A stretch of DNA of 64,000 nt from Chamaelirium japonicum (GCA_947650365.1 OX393557.1:930001-994000), one strand, 5' to 3'. Positions 47,321 to 57,595 are shown, counted from the first letter of the stretch. Translations and numbers: made by a program. The notes: generated from the sequence alone by a model not told the origin.

Positions 47321-47333
47321 TGGTATCAGAGCC
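47321..47333 (+). other. Primer binding site of the small LTR element
   Basis: TGGTATCAGAGCC, directly after the left LTR; initiator-methionine tRNA type. Confidence 0.9.
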
Positions 47334-47473
47334 AACCCTCTTGGCCTAGGGTTCGACGCTCTCCTCTCCGGCCTCGGCCTCCTCAGTCGTCATCGACGAC
47401 ATCGAGGAGGCCGGAAAAAATAAAAATTGTTTTTTCCCGTCTCGCTCTCTCTCTCTCTCTCGACACCGCCGCG

Positions 47474-48105
47474 ATGGCGCTATGCAGAAGCTGCGGCGAT
47501 GGCAGCTTGATCGTCGACCCTGCCTCCGGCACCAAAGTCTGCGGCCTCGAGCACGGCTGCGACAACTTCCAGGCCCAGGCCTTCGCGGCCGACGGCCGGC
47601 CGGAGGGCACCCTCATCCACTCCGTCGACGATTTCGGCTACCAAGAGCGCAAGGCTTACCGCGCCAACGCCCTTATCTCCCACATCACCACCGTCCTCCG
47701 CCTCTCCGTCCCTCGCGCCGCCGAGGTCACCGCCATGGTCTCCAGCGTCACCGACGGCGAGTTCGGAGAGGGCGACTGGTTCCCCGTCCTCATCGGCGCC
47801 TGCTCCTACCTCGTCATGCGACAGAACCGCATCCCCCTACCGATCGCCGAGGTCTCCCACGCCATCGGCTGCTACGATTCAGGAGCTCGGCCGCATGATC
47901 TCCCACGTCGTCCAGCACCTCGACCTCCACTCCCTGCCGAAGTTCGACGCCGTTCTGTTTCTGGTTCGGACGGTCCGGATGTGCCATTGCTTCTCCGGGT
48001 TGGAGGAGAAAGCCGAGGAGATGATCAGGCAGGGGAGGTTCCTGGTGCAGTGCGCGACCAAGTGGTTCCTCACCACCGGCCGGCATCCGCTCCCTGTGTC
48101 GGCCA
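47474..48105 (+). pseudogene. Captured fragment of a plant TFIIB-related (PTF2-like) gene
   Basis: Starts MALCRSCGDGSLIVDPASG with a TFIIB-type zinc ribbon start (CxxC, then further Cys residues in KVCGLEHGC). It continues CDNFQAQAFA and GRPEGTLIH, then a cyclin-fold-like stretch (RANALISHITTVLRLSV, GDWFPVLIGACSYLVMRQN, PLPIAEVSHAIGC) and, downstream in the same segment, HVVQHLDLHSLPKFDAV and FLVQCATKWFLTT. This fits plant TFIIB-related factors of the PTF2 kind, which act with RNA polymerase II. The identification is by memory of the family, without a search. It is GC-rich, has no visible intron over about 630 bp, covers only the N-terminal part of such a protein, and looks broken. As cargo between two LTRs it most likely came through an RNA copy of the host gene. 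Confidence 0.6.
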
Positions 48106-48960
48106 GATCTGGCTCGGCCGCCGGCCACCTGCTTCGTCGCCGAGCCAGCCTCCTGCTCCCCGCTTCGGTCAATCCGGCCGCCGACCGGCGCTCCTCTCTC
48201 GTGTCCAGGTTGCACACGAGGCGCACCCCATCCCGATCTTCTCTACCTCGAGCCGATCCCGTCTCCAGATCTCTCGCTCACTCCCGGATTTCTCTCTCTC
48301 CCATACCCGACCGGATATCTCTCTCTATCCCTCTTTTTTTTTTCTTTCCTTATATCCTCCCTCTCTCAAATCACAGCCATCCCTTGCCCTCTCTCTCTCA
48401 GCCTATCCCGCACCGATCCTTAAGCCCTATCCCGTATGGAGATTTAAGTCTATCCCGTACCGTTTTGTTATTTGCCCTATCCCGCATTAGCGACCTGCTA
48501 TATTGACTACTGATCTGTGCCCCTGTGCCCGGACCGGATCAGATTCCGGCCCAATCCGATCCGGATCATTTGCGCGTTGTGTGTGCTTGCTCACCGACGT
48601 TGCAGCCCTGCGCTCAAGCTACAGCTCCTCCTGCTCCAGCCCACGCCCATTGGTCGCCACCCGATCCGGCCCTTCCGTATCTGGCCGGCGCTTCGCATTT
48701 TCGCTTTGCACTCTGATCTGTTGCGCTCTCTCTGCGGCCCTGCGCTCGAGCGGTCTTGCTGGCTGCCGGCGCCCTAAGCCTTTTGATCCGGCCGCCTTGG
48801 CGTCCCGCGCTCGCCGTCCGCTGCACGTTGAGCTTTGTTAGCCCGCCTTGCACCCTATGCTTTTGCGCTTTGTCGATTTGCCTGCCCCATCGCCTCGCTC
48901 TGTGCCCTTGCGCCTTGGTATTTTTGCGCTCTGCGCCCTACCGATCCGCCTTGCACCTTT
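48106..48960. other. Interior of the small LTR element, origin unknown
   Basis: CT-rich stretch (TCTCTC and CCTATCCCG repeats at about 48280-48500), followed by GC-rich DNA with many GATCCGG words. Long open frames on several strands reflect the low stop content of GC-rich DNA; I see no domain. Confidence 0.5.
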
Positions 48961-48964
48961 TAGA

Positions 48965-49535
48965 TCCTCTCTAGTTCCGGTCACACTTATTTTGTGCCGG
49001 CTTTTGGATCTTTTTCTCGTTCCGGTCACATTTGTCTTGTGCCGGCTTTAGATCCTCTTTAGTTCCGGTCACACTTATTTTGTGCCGGCTTTTGCATCTT
49101 TTTTTCGTTCTGGTCACACTTGTCTTGTGCCGGCTTTAGATCCTCTCTAGTTCCGGTCACACTTGTTTTGTGCCGGCTTTTGGATCTTTTCTCATTCCGG
49201 TCACACTTGTCTTGTGCCGGCGTTTGATCCTCTCTCGTTTCGGTCACACTTGTTTTGTGCCGGCTTTTGGATCTTTTCTCGTTCCGGTCACACTTGTCTT
49301 GTTCCGGCTTTTGATCCTCTCTAGTTCCGGTCACACTTGTTTTGTGCCGGCTTTTGGATCCTCTCTTTCCGGTCACACTTGTCTTGTGCCGGTTTTTAGA
49401 TCCTCTCTAGTTCCGGTCACACTTGTTTTGTGCTGGCTTTTTGGATCCTTTCTTGTTCCGGTCACACTTGTCTTGTGCCGGCTTTTTGATCCACTCTCGT
49501 TCCGGTCATTCTTGCGCCGGCTTTTGGATCCTCTT
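48965..49535. repeat. 44 bp tandem array inside the small LTR element
   Basis: About twelve to thirteen units of about 44 bp built on TTCCGGTCACACTTGTTTTG and TGCCGGCTTTTGGATC. Alternate units are more alike, suggesting an 88 bp higher-order unit. Open frames here (for example VPVTLVLCRL-like repeats) are repeat artefacts. Confidence 0.9.
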
Positions 49536-50007
49536 CCTTTCCTTGGTCATGTGACCCTATCAGAGCTACGACTCTACATTCTCTCCTTCTTCTTTGTCTG
49601 TGATGATTGAGATCTTATAAGAGGTGTCAAGTACTTGCTTCGGCCGGGTACTTGCCTCCTATGAGGTCTCACGCATTCACATATTTTCTTAGCCGCTCTC
49701 TCTCCTTTCGGCCTCCGTTATTGCCGGCTTCCATCACCGTCGGCTTACTTCGCTCCGATCCTTTGTGATCATTGCCAATTCCCCCCGGTTGACCTGCTTA
49801 CAGGTTGGCCGGGTTCCCCCGGTTGTCCTGCTTGCAGGTCAATCGGGTTTCCAGGACGACTTGCTTGCAGGTCGCCCTGGCACTATCTTTACTTTTCAGC
49901 ATAAAAAAAAGGGGTTATTTGATGTTTTTTTTTTTTTTCTTTCTTTCTCCTTCCTTTTATTAAGCAAACTGATGTCGGTTTATACCTTACATCAGTTTGA
50001 CGGGGGG
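49536..50007. other. 3' interior of the small LTR element up to the polypurine tract
   Basis: No coding sequence. Contains GCCGGCTT words, the palindrome-like GACCTGCTTGCAGGTC variants at about 49785-49880, and a T-rich run at about 49927-49940. It ends in TCAGTTTGACGGGGGG. Confidence 0.6.
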
Positions 50008-50185
50008 TATTAGATGTAGTGTGCTAGTATTCTATTAGTCCCACCTCGGTTGTGGTAACATAATGGTGTGCGTTCTCTCTTTATATAAGGAGAGGTAGTC
50101 TTATGTAATGTAATTGAGATCAATGAGATAATACAAGGAGATTTTCTCCCCAATCCTATTCTCTCTCCTCCCTCTCTTCGTAACA
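50008..50185 (+). repeat. Right LTR of the small LTR element
   Basis: Partner of 47143-47320 with 4 differences, followed by GGGAT. Confidence 0.9.
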
Positions 50186-50417
50186 GGGATTAAGGTTTTT
50201 TTTTTGGTAGGAAGGGATTAAAGTTTTGGAATGTTAAAATACTTAGTTCCAAAACCTGAGTGGAGAAATTTTGAATAAACAAGAGTAAGAAAATAGAGTT
50301 TCAGAAGTGAGAATATGAAAGGAAAAAACCAAAAAGAATTGAAGTATTAGAGGTGAGGAGTCGGTCAACTCCTCACACGAATAAAGTAAGGAGTCGGGAC
50401 TTTAGTTTTAGATAGCA

Positions 50418-50636
50418 CTAGTAAGAAACCCGGGCAATGCCCGAATGTGCTTGATGCACACCATTTGGCAAAGACGACATCACAACTTTTCGAAGAAGTG
50501 TGAAATCTTAAGTGAGTGTGATTCACTTTAGAGAGAGAGAGAGCCGCGTTCACACACGGAAGAGGAATTCTAGCTCTTTAAAAGGCGTCCACGTGTCACA
50601 ACACGGGAGAGAGACTTCCATTTTAATATATATAGA
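50418..50636 (-). mobile_element. Small non-autonomous Helitron in HIBADH intron 1
   Basis: Read on the minus strand it begins TCTATATATATTAAAATGG and ends with the hairpin GGGCATTGCCC followed by GGGTTTCTTACTAG, the classic TC...hairpin...CTAG layout. The host bases on either side are A and T, the expected AT insertion site. 219 bp, no coding capacity. It also holds a GA run and a CACGTG word. Confidence 0.75.
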
Positions 50637-51125
50637 TAACACCACGATCCAAATTGCATCAGAAAGTGGCTAGAGAGGATGTAGGAACCACTCTATCTCA
50701 ATATGAGACCATATATATTATCTTTTTTAATGCTGGAAACACATCTCATTCCTAAATTGTCATGGTTACGATGATGTACGTACGTGTTTAAGGTTCCATT
50801 CTTCTTTTATTCATTTTCGCCCATCAAATTATATAAGCACATGTCAATATCTGTCTGAAATGGTAGTTGTTGGTTGTGGGTTGCTTTCTGATGTTACTAT
50901 GTTGCATCAACCTGAGGAGTTCTCACAATACTGACTTGAATTTGCTATCCCATTTTCTATTGATTAACAAATACGCATGAATCAGTTGATGGGGAAAAAA
51001 CCAAAAAAATGTCCATTTATAAAGTTATTCATTCTTGCTTGATTTTTTCATAAGAGTTACTCCCTTATGTTGCATATGCATTAGGCAAGAAGACTTGATC
51101 TATTCTATTTATTCAAATCTTGCAG

Positions 51126-51214
51126 AGAGTTGGATTCATAGGGCTCGGAAATATGGGTTTTCATATGGCAAGTAATCTAGTTATGGCCGGATACAAACTC
51201 ACTGTTCATGACAT
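51126..51214 (+). CDS. HIBADH: 3-hydroxyisobutyrate dehydrogenase, exon 2
   Basis: Encodes RVGFIGLGNMGFHMASNL followed by VMAGYKLTVHD, the N-terminal Rossmann fold with the NAD-binding GxGxxG motif (GLGNMG) of the 3-hydroxyisobutyrate dehydrogenase family. Acceptor TTGCAG before 51126; donor GTAAAT at 51215. The exon enters in phase 0 and leaves two bases of an Ile/Met codon that exon 3 completes. It closely follows the pattern of plant HIBADH (VGFIGLGNMG...GYKVTVHD). Confidence 0.92.
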
Positions 51215-51593
51215 GTAAATCTCTCATACCATCTTCTATCATATAGCTACCTATTCTTTCTATACTTTTATAAGAATAACTATTGGTTTGTGTCGAATGT
51301 GATTTACTACAAACTGCTCTACATATAGCTTTTCATGAGTTGGTATTTGAGCACTATATATGTATTTGGTATGATTATGAAATTGTGTGGTACAAGGAAA
51401 CACTTATGTGATTCAAGCCATGTTTTCTCGTGCTTACTTTGTTTTTATGGTTGCTTTTACATTTTAGCCAGTAAGCAAGTAACTAGAATTCTATGTGGGA
51501 CCAAACCAACTACCTCTATGAGGGAAAGAAATGTTATTATATTATTGGTGACATTAGCAGATTAAACAAAACTGATAATTTGTATGGTTCTAG

Positions 51594-51708
51594 TAATTGT
51601 AATGCCATGAAGAAGTTCTCAGAGAAGGGTGTTTCTACAAAAGAAACTCCGTTTGAAGTTGCAGAGTCAAGTGATGTCATAGTCACGATGCTACCTTCAG
51701 CCTCCCAT
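51594..51708 (+). CDS. HIBADH: 3-hydroxyisobutyrate dehydrogenase, exon 3
   Basis: After acceptor GGTTCTAG, the first base completes an Ile codon and 38 codons follow: NCNAMKKFSEKGVSTKETPF, then EVAESSDVIVTMLPSASH. This matches the second half of the NAD-binding domain (TPxEVAxxSDVIxTMLPSxxHV). Donor GTGAGT at 51709, phase 0. Exons 1-3 give 112 residues of a protein that is normally about 350. The next expected residues (V-DVYxGxxG) are not found in the 12 kb that remain, so the rest lies beyond the window or is lost. Confidence 0.92.
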
Positions 51709-53044
51709 GTGAGTCATCAATGTTTTTTTTTTTTTGCTCATCTCGTTTTTTTAACATTACTGTGTTTAGTGTTTTAAGCTCCTATCATTACATCATGCTT
51801 TGTGAACCATGTCTCTGTAAATCCATTACTTTTCATGTTGGTGTTTTGTTTATTTATTTTTGCTGGGCCTAGATACATACAACCAGGAAATTCAGCCAAC
51901 ATTCCACATGATGTTCATCTAGATACCCTAATATCTTTAACTTTCTTTGGGTAGACAACTGAATTGCTTGTGTTCGACTTTAAAGTATCCAATCTTTCTA
52001 AAAACAAGAGCCACCTGCTTGTATTTTCTGTTTAACAGTTGGAAGGTGTTAAATTGAAGTTGATGCCACCATCATCGGATAGGACAAAAATGAATTTTGA
52101 TGGATCCATTATCAAGGAAGGTGTGGGATCTGGTTCTATCCTATAAAGTTGTAGAGAGAGATTAGATTGGCAAAAAAAGTTAGTTAAATCAGACGGTTAT
52201 TGACTACGTCTTTGGTCAATCAACTAGAATTCGGAGATATAAACGGGTCTATATGATAATGTCTTGGGAAAGTTAAAAAATTAGGAGATATAAATGGGTG
52301 TATATGATCAAACAAGAATCAAGTGGTTATTGACTACGTCGTTGGCCGATCAAAAATGAATTGGAGCCATTAGTTGCTTAATAACGACTGCCAGTAGATT
52401 TTGGTTTCGAATTTTACATGGAGAATCAAGCACAGCTTGAGGTGAAGCTGCTGATTTATTTTTTAGCAAAGAATGCAAGCAGGAACTATGGGAATGAGAG
52501 GAATTGGAGACAGAATTTCCTACGAATCACAAAATTGTTCTACTGGAGATCTCTTTGCCTCCAAGTGTACATAAACGAAAATTAACTTTATTATCAATTT
52601 CTTACTGCCAAAGGTATCTGTGACTGTGGTGTCCAATATCAAGGTTGTACAAACGTATGTGCTTAGGTTAGGTGGCCAGGTAGGCTAGCAGGCATGCAGA
52701 TCTTACATTATGGTGCCTTAGTTATGTTTGAGTTGAGACTATTTCATAATAAGTTAATCTATGTAGTACTGATCATAATTTAATGGCATCTTATACTGCT
52801 ACATTGGTTCACAATAATATATTTTATGCTCTCTATTGGTGTTCCTGATTACATCAAGAAACCCTGTACCATAACTCTCTCAATTATCGGATAAGCTTCC
52901 CTAAGTATTGTGAGGATGAAATATTATTCAGAGTTCAATTTTGAATTTGGTTGACATGCACAATGTTGTGAAATAACAACCAAAAGAATCTATCAAAACC
53001 GAATGATAGACCACCAAAATTACAAAGCAAGAGAGAAAGGATAA
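51709..53044 (+). other. Start of HIBADH intron 3 or 3' flank
   Basis: AT-rich DNA with no exon of the gene recognised. It includes an RNase H-like remnant (52036-52150) and an imperfect duplication built on GGTTATTGACTACGTC (about 52196 and 52324) with shared GGAGATATAAA words. Confidence 0.5.
52036..52150 (+). pseudogene. RNase H-like remnant, probably from a non-LTR element
   Basis: Reads LEGVKLKLMPPSSDRTKMNF followed by DGSIIKEGVGSGSIL and then a stop. The PPxxxxxKxNFDGS pattern is the start of the plant RVT_3-type RNase H found in LINE polyproteins and their relatives. Only about 35 residues remain, without the rest of the domain, so the source is uncertain. Confidence 0.4.
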
Positions 53045-53159
53045 ATGAAGTATTAAATCATAGGAGATGAGCAATTTAGGTGGTTCGACCAAAGCCTATG
53101 TCCACAGGTGAAGATGATTGGAGTTCCCACTATATATATTAAACAAAAGAAGAATAGCG
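53045..53159 (-). repeat. Probable LTR-derived fragment
   Basis: Contains TAGGTGGTTCGACCAAAGCC and TATGTCCAC, a wording often seen near the ends of plant LTRs. Too short to place in a family. Confidence 0.35.
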
Positions 53160-53176
53160 CCCCCCCCCCCCCCCCC

Positions 53177-53212
<36 letters not shown>
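53160..53212. repeat. Homopolymer pair: 18 C followed by 35 A
   Basis: A run of 18 C at 53160-53177 joins a run of 35 A at 53178-53212, just before the LTR at 53219. Lengths may be affected by sequencing error. Confidence 0.9.
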
Positions 53213-53215
<3 letters not shown>

Positions 53216-53218
53216 CCT

Positions 53219-53986
53219 TGTTGAGGTATGGCTCGATTGCAGAAGCCGTGCGCACGATTTGGACAGGTCATGCGCACGATCCGGCCCTCTGATAAAGTCG
53301 ATACGTCCTTGAAAAAGGGCGCGTCTGTCCCTAGGCAGTCGTGCACACGACCCTATAGTCGTGCGCACGACTTTGGCCGCCGAGATTTTTGACGCATCCT
53401 TCAGTGAAAGCCTACAGGCTGTCGTGCGCACGACTTTTCCAGGTCGTGCGCACGATTGTGCCTGACAAACACAGGTTTGACCCAGTGTTGCACGATTTGA
53501 CTTTCCAGATTTGGCTATTTTGGGAGAATCTCGGGATTAAGCTTGTGTAACCTATTCTCTTGGTATATAAAGGAGTTTAGGATTTTGGGGATGAGAGAGC
53601 TTTTGTATGCATTGAAGATGAAACTTGAGGGAGGCTTGGAGAGGGCTTTTGGAGAAGGAGGTGCTCTCGGTGAAGAGAGTTCATCTCGTTGGAGTTGGGC
53701 GTTGCTTGTAACTCTGTTCCGTTCTTCGTGATAGTAAATCGTCCGATCGTTTTTGCCCGTGGTTTTTCCCACAAGGGTTTCCACGTGAATCTATTGACTC
53801 TCTGTGTGATTGTTTTGTGGTTGTTTTTTTCTTGCTTTGCTTTTCTCTATTGTGTGGTGAATTGCTTGTTCCGCATCGATTCGTCGAAGAATCGTTTTAG
53901 TGCAATTGATCTTTGTTGACCCACGTGGTCGGCACAATTTGGTATCGGATTGTTCATTTGGTACCGTTGGAGTAGGATTGGCAACA
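53219..53986 (+). repeat. First LTR of copia family D
   Basis: Begins TGTTGAGGTATGGCTCG and ends GGATTGGCAACA. It contains several copies of the 14-base palindrome GTCGTGCGCACGAC or close variants (about 53268-53455) and a TATATAAAG box at 53564-53572. The usual primer site AATTGGTATAAGAGC follows at 53987. Confidence 0.85.
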
Positions 53987-54029
53987 AATTGGTATAAGAG
54001 CGGGTTTTCATCGTTCTTGATCAATTGCC

Positions 54030-55326
54030 ATGGCAACCAACCATTCGAAGGTGCCGAATCTTAAGATCAACGTAAAGAAATTTGATAGGAAGACTAACTT
54101 CGCTTTATGAACAATTTAGCGTCAGAGATCTGTTGATTCAACAGAGTCTTCACAAAGCTCTGTATTGTCTGAAGGCAAAGCCTGCAGATATATCGGCGGA
54201 GGATTGGGAAGAGTTTGATCTTCATACCTGTCGCACAATCCGTTCTTGTCTGGGGAAGGAGATCAAGTTTTTCATCATGTATGAATGTTTTAAAGCGGCG
54301 ATCTAGACGAAGTTTAAAAGTCGGTACATGATGAAGTCTTTTACAGGTCCGTTATTCTGGAAGCAGCAGCTTTACAAGTTTCGCATGAAGGAAGATACTT
54401 CCATCCACCAGCACCTTAATGAATTCAGTTGAATCACGTCAGAATTATTGAATCACGAAGTAAACATCAAAGAGAAAGACAAAGCTCTTATACTTCTCTC
54501 ATCTTTACCGGAGCGCTATTAGCACCTCGTTACAACGATGCTCTATAGGAAGGACACCATTGAACTGGAGGAAGTCACATCGACCCTCCTATCCAATGAT
54601 GTCAGGAAGAAGCTCTCGATTAGAGTCACAAGTAGAGGGTTATGGCTTGTTTGTGGAGAAAGGTCAGAGAACAAGTGTTATTCCAAGGGGAAGTCTAGAC
54701 TAAGGAAAAACGTGGAATGCTATTACTGTCACAAGAGGGGTCATATTAGGTCTGACTGCCTTAAGCTAAAGGCGAAGGGGAGTACGTCTAGGAAGAGTGC
54801 ACATCCTGAGGCGCCATCTGACGAGGCTCACGTAGCGAAGGATCTGTCAGATGATGCAGTTCTATCGGTCACAGTTCGAGGGGATCTGAATAATAAGTAG
54901 ATTCTAGATTCTGGTTGCTCCTACCATATGTGTCCCAATCGGGATTGGTTCTCCTATCAGAAGGTGAATGGTGGTTCGATCTTGATGGAGAATAATTTCG
55001 TATGTAAGACCATCGGGAATGGAGAAATCAAAATCCGTATGCATGATGGTATTGTTAGGACTTTGACTGACGTTCTTTGAAGAAAATTTCCATGCATGAT
55101 AATCCTACTGACATGTTGATGTCTTGATGAAGTCGGTTCTAGTGACTAAGTTCAGGCATTGCCTGAGCTTGGTCAAGATAATTTGAGGAGTTTCACACCT
55201 TCAGGGTGCATTGGCGTGCCTTCGGGACGCGCTTTGGGATGCCGAGGAGGTATCTTTTTGCACCGTAAGGGTGCAGGTGGAGATGACGATCGGATTTGGA
55301 TTCGTACTTCTCGCCAAGGTGGAGAT
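54030..55326 (+). pseudogene. gag/protease remnant, first copy of family D
   Basis: Starts at an ATG reading MATNHSK. Landmarks are LLIQQSLHKALYCLKAKPAD, the zinc knuckle CYYCHKRGHIRSDC, and a protease-like [14 protein letters not shown]. It ends at a purine-rich AAGGTGGAGAT before the next LTR. Much shorter than a full interior. Confidence 0.8.
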
Positions 55327-55646
55327 TGTTGAGGTATGGCTCGACTGCGAAAGTCATGTGCATACCTGGACAGGTCGTGCGCACGATCCGGCCCTCTGAT
55401 AAAGTCGATGCATCCTTGAAAAAGGGCGAGTCTGTCCCCAGGCAGTCGTGCGCACGACTTCGGCCCTCGAGATTTACTGGTTGTTTCTCTCTTGCTTTTC
55501 TATTTCTCTATTGTGTGGTGAATTGCTTGTTCCCCATCGATTCGTTGGAGAATCGTTCTTGTGTAATTGATCTTTGTTGACCCAAGTGGTCGGAGCGATT
55601 CGGTATCAGAATGTTCATCCGCTACCGTTGAAGCAGGATTGCAACA
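55327..55646 (+). repeat. Second, shorter LTR of copia family D
   Basis: Same ends as the first LTR (TGTTGAGGTATGG and GATTGCAACA) but 320 bp against 768 bp. About 10% different in the shared left part. Carries one perfect GTCGTGCGCACGAC and a variant. The primer site AATTGGTATCAGAGC follows at 55647. Confidence 0.85.
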
Positions 55647-55689
55647 AATTGGTATCAGAGCGGGTTTTCATCGTTCTTGATCAATTGCC

Positions 55690-57590
55690 ATGGCAACCAA
55701 CCATTCGAAGATGTCGAATCTTAAGATCGATGTAGAGAAATTTGATAGGAAGACTAATCTCATCTTTTGGCAAGTTAGACTCAGAGATTTGTTGATTCAA
55801 CAGAGTCTTCACAAAGCTCTGTATGGTCTGAAGGCGAAGCCTACAGATATGTCGGCGGAGGATTGGGAAGAGTTTGATCTTCATGTCTGTAGCACAATCT
55901 GTTCTTGTCTGGGGAAGGAGATCAAGTTTCTTGTCATGTATGAAAGTTCTGTGACGGCGATCTGGACGAAACTTGTAAGCCGATACATGGCGAAGTTTCT
56001 TACAAGTCGGTTGTTCTTGAAGCAACAGCTTTACAAGTTTCGCATGAAGGAAGGTACTTCCATCCACCAGCCCAGATCATGTTTGAATTATTGAATCACG
56101 AAGTAGACATCAAAGAGGAAGACAAAGCCCAGATACCTCTCTCATCTTTACTGGAGCGCTATGAGCACCTCATTACGACAATGCTTTATAGGAAGGACAC
56201 CATTGAACTTGAGGAAGTCACATCGACCCTTCTATCCAATGATGTCAGAAAGAAGCACTCGATTACAGAGTCACAAGTAGAGGGTTCTGGCTTGTTTGTG
56301 GAGAGAGGAAGGTCAGAGAACAAGGGTTCTTCCAAGGGAAAGTCTAGATCGAAGTCTAGACCAAGGAAAGACATGGAGTGCTATTACTGTCACAAAAGGG
56401 GTCATATCAAGTCTGACTGCCCTAAACTAAAGGTGAAGGGGAGTGCGTCTGGGAAAAGTGCACATCCTGAGGCATCATCTAACAAGGCTCACGTAGCGGA
56501 GGATTTGTCAGATGATACAATTCATTTGGCCACAGTTCGAGAGGATCTGAATAATATGTGGATTCTAGATTCTGGCTGCTCCTACCACATATGTCCCAAT
56601 CGGGATTGGTTCTTCTATGAGAAGGTGAATATTGGTTCGGTCTTGATGGGGAATGATTTCGCACGCAAGCCATCGGGAAGAGAGAAATCAAAATCCGTAT
56701 GCATGATGACATTGTTAGAACTTTGGCTAACGTTCGGCACGTTCCAGATTCTAAGAAGAATCTTCTCTCTTGGTACTTTAGATTCTTTGAGATGCAAGTT
56801 CACCACTCCAGGTGGAGTTCTCAAGGTATCTCAAGGGATCATGACCGTTATGAAGGGTGAGAAGATCAGGAGCATCTATGTTCTTTCTGGGAGCACCGTT
56901 ACCGGTAGTGCTGCGGTATCTACTTCGGCGGAAGATCGGGAGGCAGTCTCGTCGCAGTTATGGCATAAACGCCTGGGCTATATAAGCGAGAGAGGCCTTT
57001 CCGAGTTGAGCAAGCTGGATTTGCTCTCAGGTGTGAAGAACGTCAAGCTTGACTTTTGCGAGCATTGTGTGCTTGGGAAGCAACACCGGGTCAAGTTTGG
57101 TACGATGGTCCATCGCACGAAGGGGAAGTTAGATTACGTCCATGCAGATGTTTGGGGTTCTTCCAGAGTTGCTTCTATGGGAGGATCGAGGTTCCAAGTT
57201 CTTTTATAGACGTCTATTACAGAAAGTTCTGGGTCTACATGTTGAAGACCAAAGATCAGGTGTTCGAGACGTTTCGAAGATGGAAGACTTTAATAGAGAA
57301 ATAAATTGGCAAGAAGTTGAAGCGTCTCCGCAACAACAATGGGGTTACATCAAAGGAGTTCCAACAGTATTGTGAAGAAGAAGGTATTGCCAGGCACTTC
57401 ACGGTCAGGGAGACACCTCAGCTGAATGGTGCCATAGAGAGGATGAACTGGACTTTACTCGAGCAAGCACGCTGCCTACTCTTTGAGTCAAGCTTGGGTA
57501 AAGAGTTTTAGGCAAAGGTCGTGAACACGACATGCTATTTGGTGAACTGGTCACCAGCTACGGTGATTGCTTTAAAGACTCCAGAGGAGG
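55690..57590 (+). pseudogene. gag, protease and integrase region, second copy of family D
   Basis: Landmarks are MATNHSKMSNLKIDVEKFD, GLKAKPTDMSAEDWEEFDLH, the zinc knuckle CYYCHKRGHIKSDC, protease [18 protein letters not shown], and the integrase zinc end (LWHKRLGYISERGL, CEHCVLGKQHRVKFG) with YVHADVWG of the core. Copia order. It is interrupted at TPEEV by the nested element at 57596. Confidence 0.85.
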
Positions 57591-57595
57591 TTTGT

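Larger units (their letters stand above)
47143..50185 (+). mobile_element. Small non-autonomous LTR element carrying a captured host gene piece
   Basis: A 3043 bp element with 178 bp LTRs (47143-47320 and 50008-50185) that differ at 4 positions (about 2%, under 1 million years). A perfect target site duplication GGGAT is at 47138-47142 and 50186-50190. The primer binding site TGGTATCAGAGCC follows the left LTR, and the polypurine tract GACGGGGGG precedes the right one. No gag, protease, RT or integrase is seen. The interior holds a piece of a TFIIB-related gene, a pyrimidine-rich stretch, a 44 bp tandem array and a short GACCTGCTTGCAGGTC-type palindrome cluster (about 49785-49880). It must have been mobilised by another element's enzymes, probably copia judging by the primer site. 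Same direction as the host gene. Confidence 0.93.
41838..51125 (+). other. HIBADH: Intron 1 of HIBADH (9.3 kb)
   Basis: Donor GTGGTAGG at 41838, acceptor TCTTGCAG ending at 51125. It contains a copia element (41958-47087), a small LTR element with captured gene (47143-50185) and a Helitron (50418-50636). Removing these leaves about 0.9 kb, a normal plant intron size. The interval 50637-51125 shows only AT-rich intron sequence with no feature I can support. Confidence 0.75.

Noticed and set aside
47814-48226. Open frames on the minus strand within the captured gene
   Set aside because: Shadows of the GC-rich captured TFIIB-like frame on the plus strand.
49059-49610. Open frames with repeated KCDRNEKRSKSRHK or VPVTLVLCRL text
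   Set aside because: Products of the 44 bp tandem array.
50637-53044. Candidate exon 4 of HIBADH
   Set aside because: No stretch encodes the expected V-DVYxGxxG or DAPVSGG motifs.
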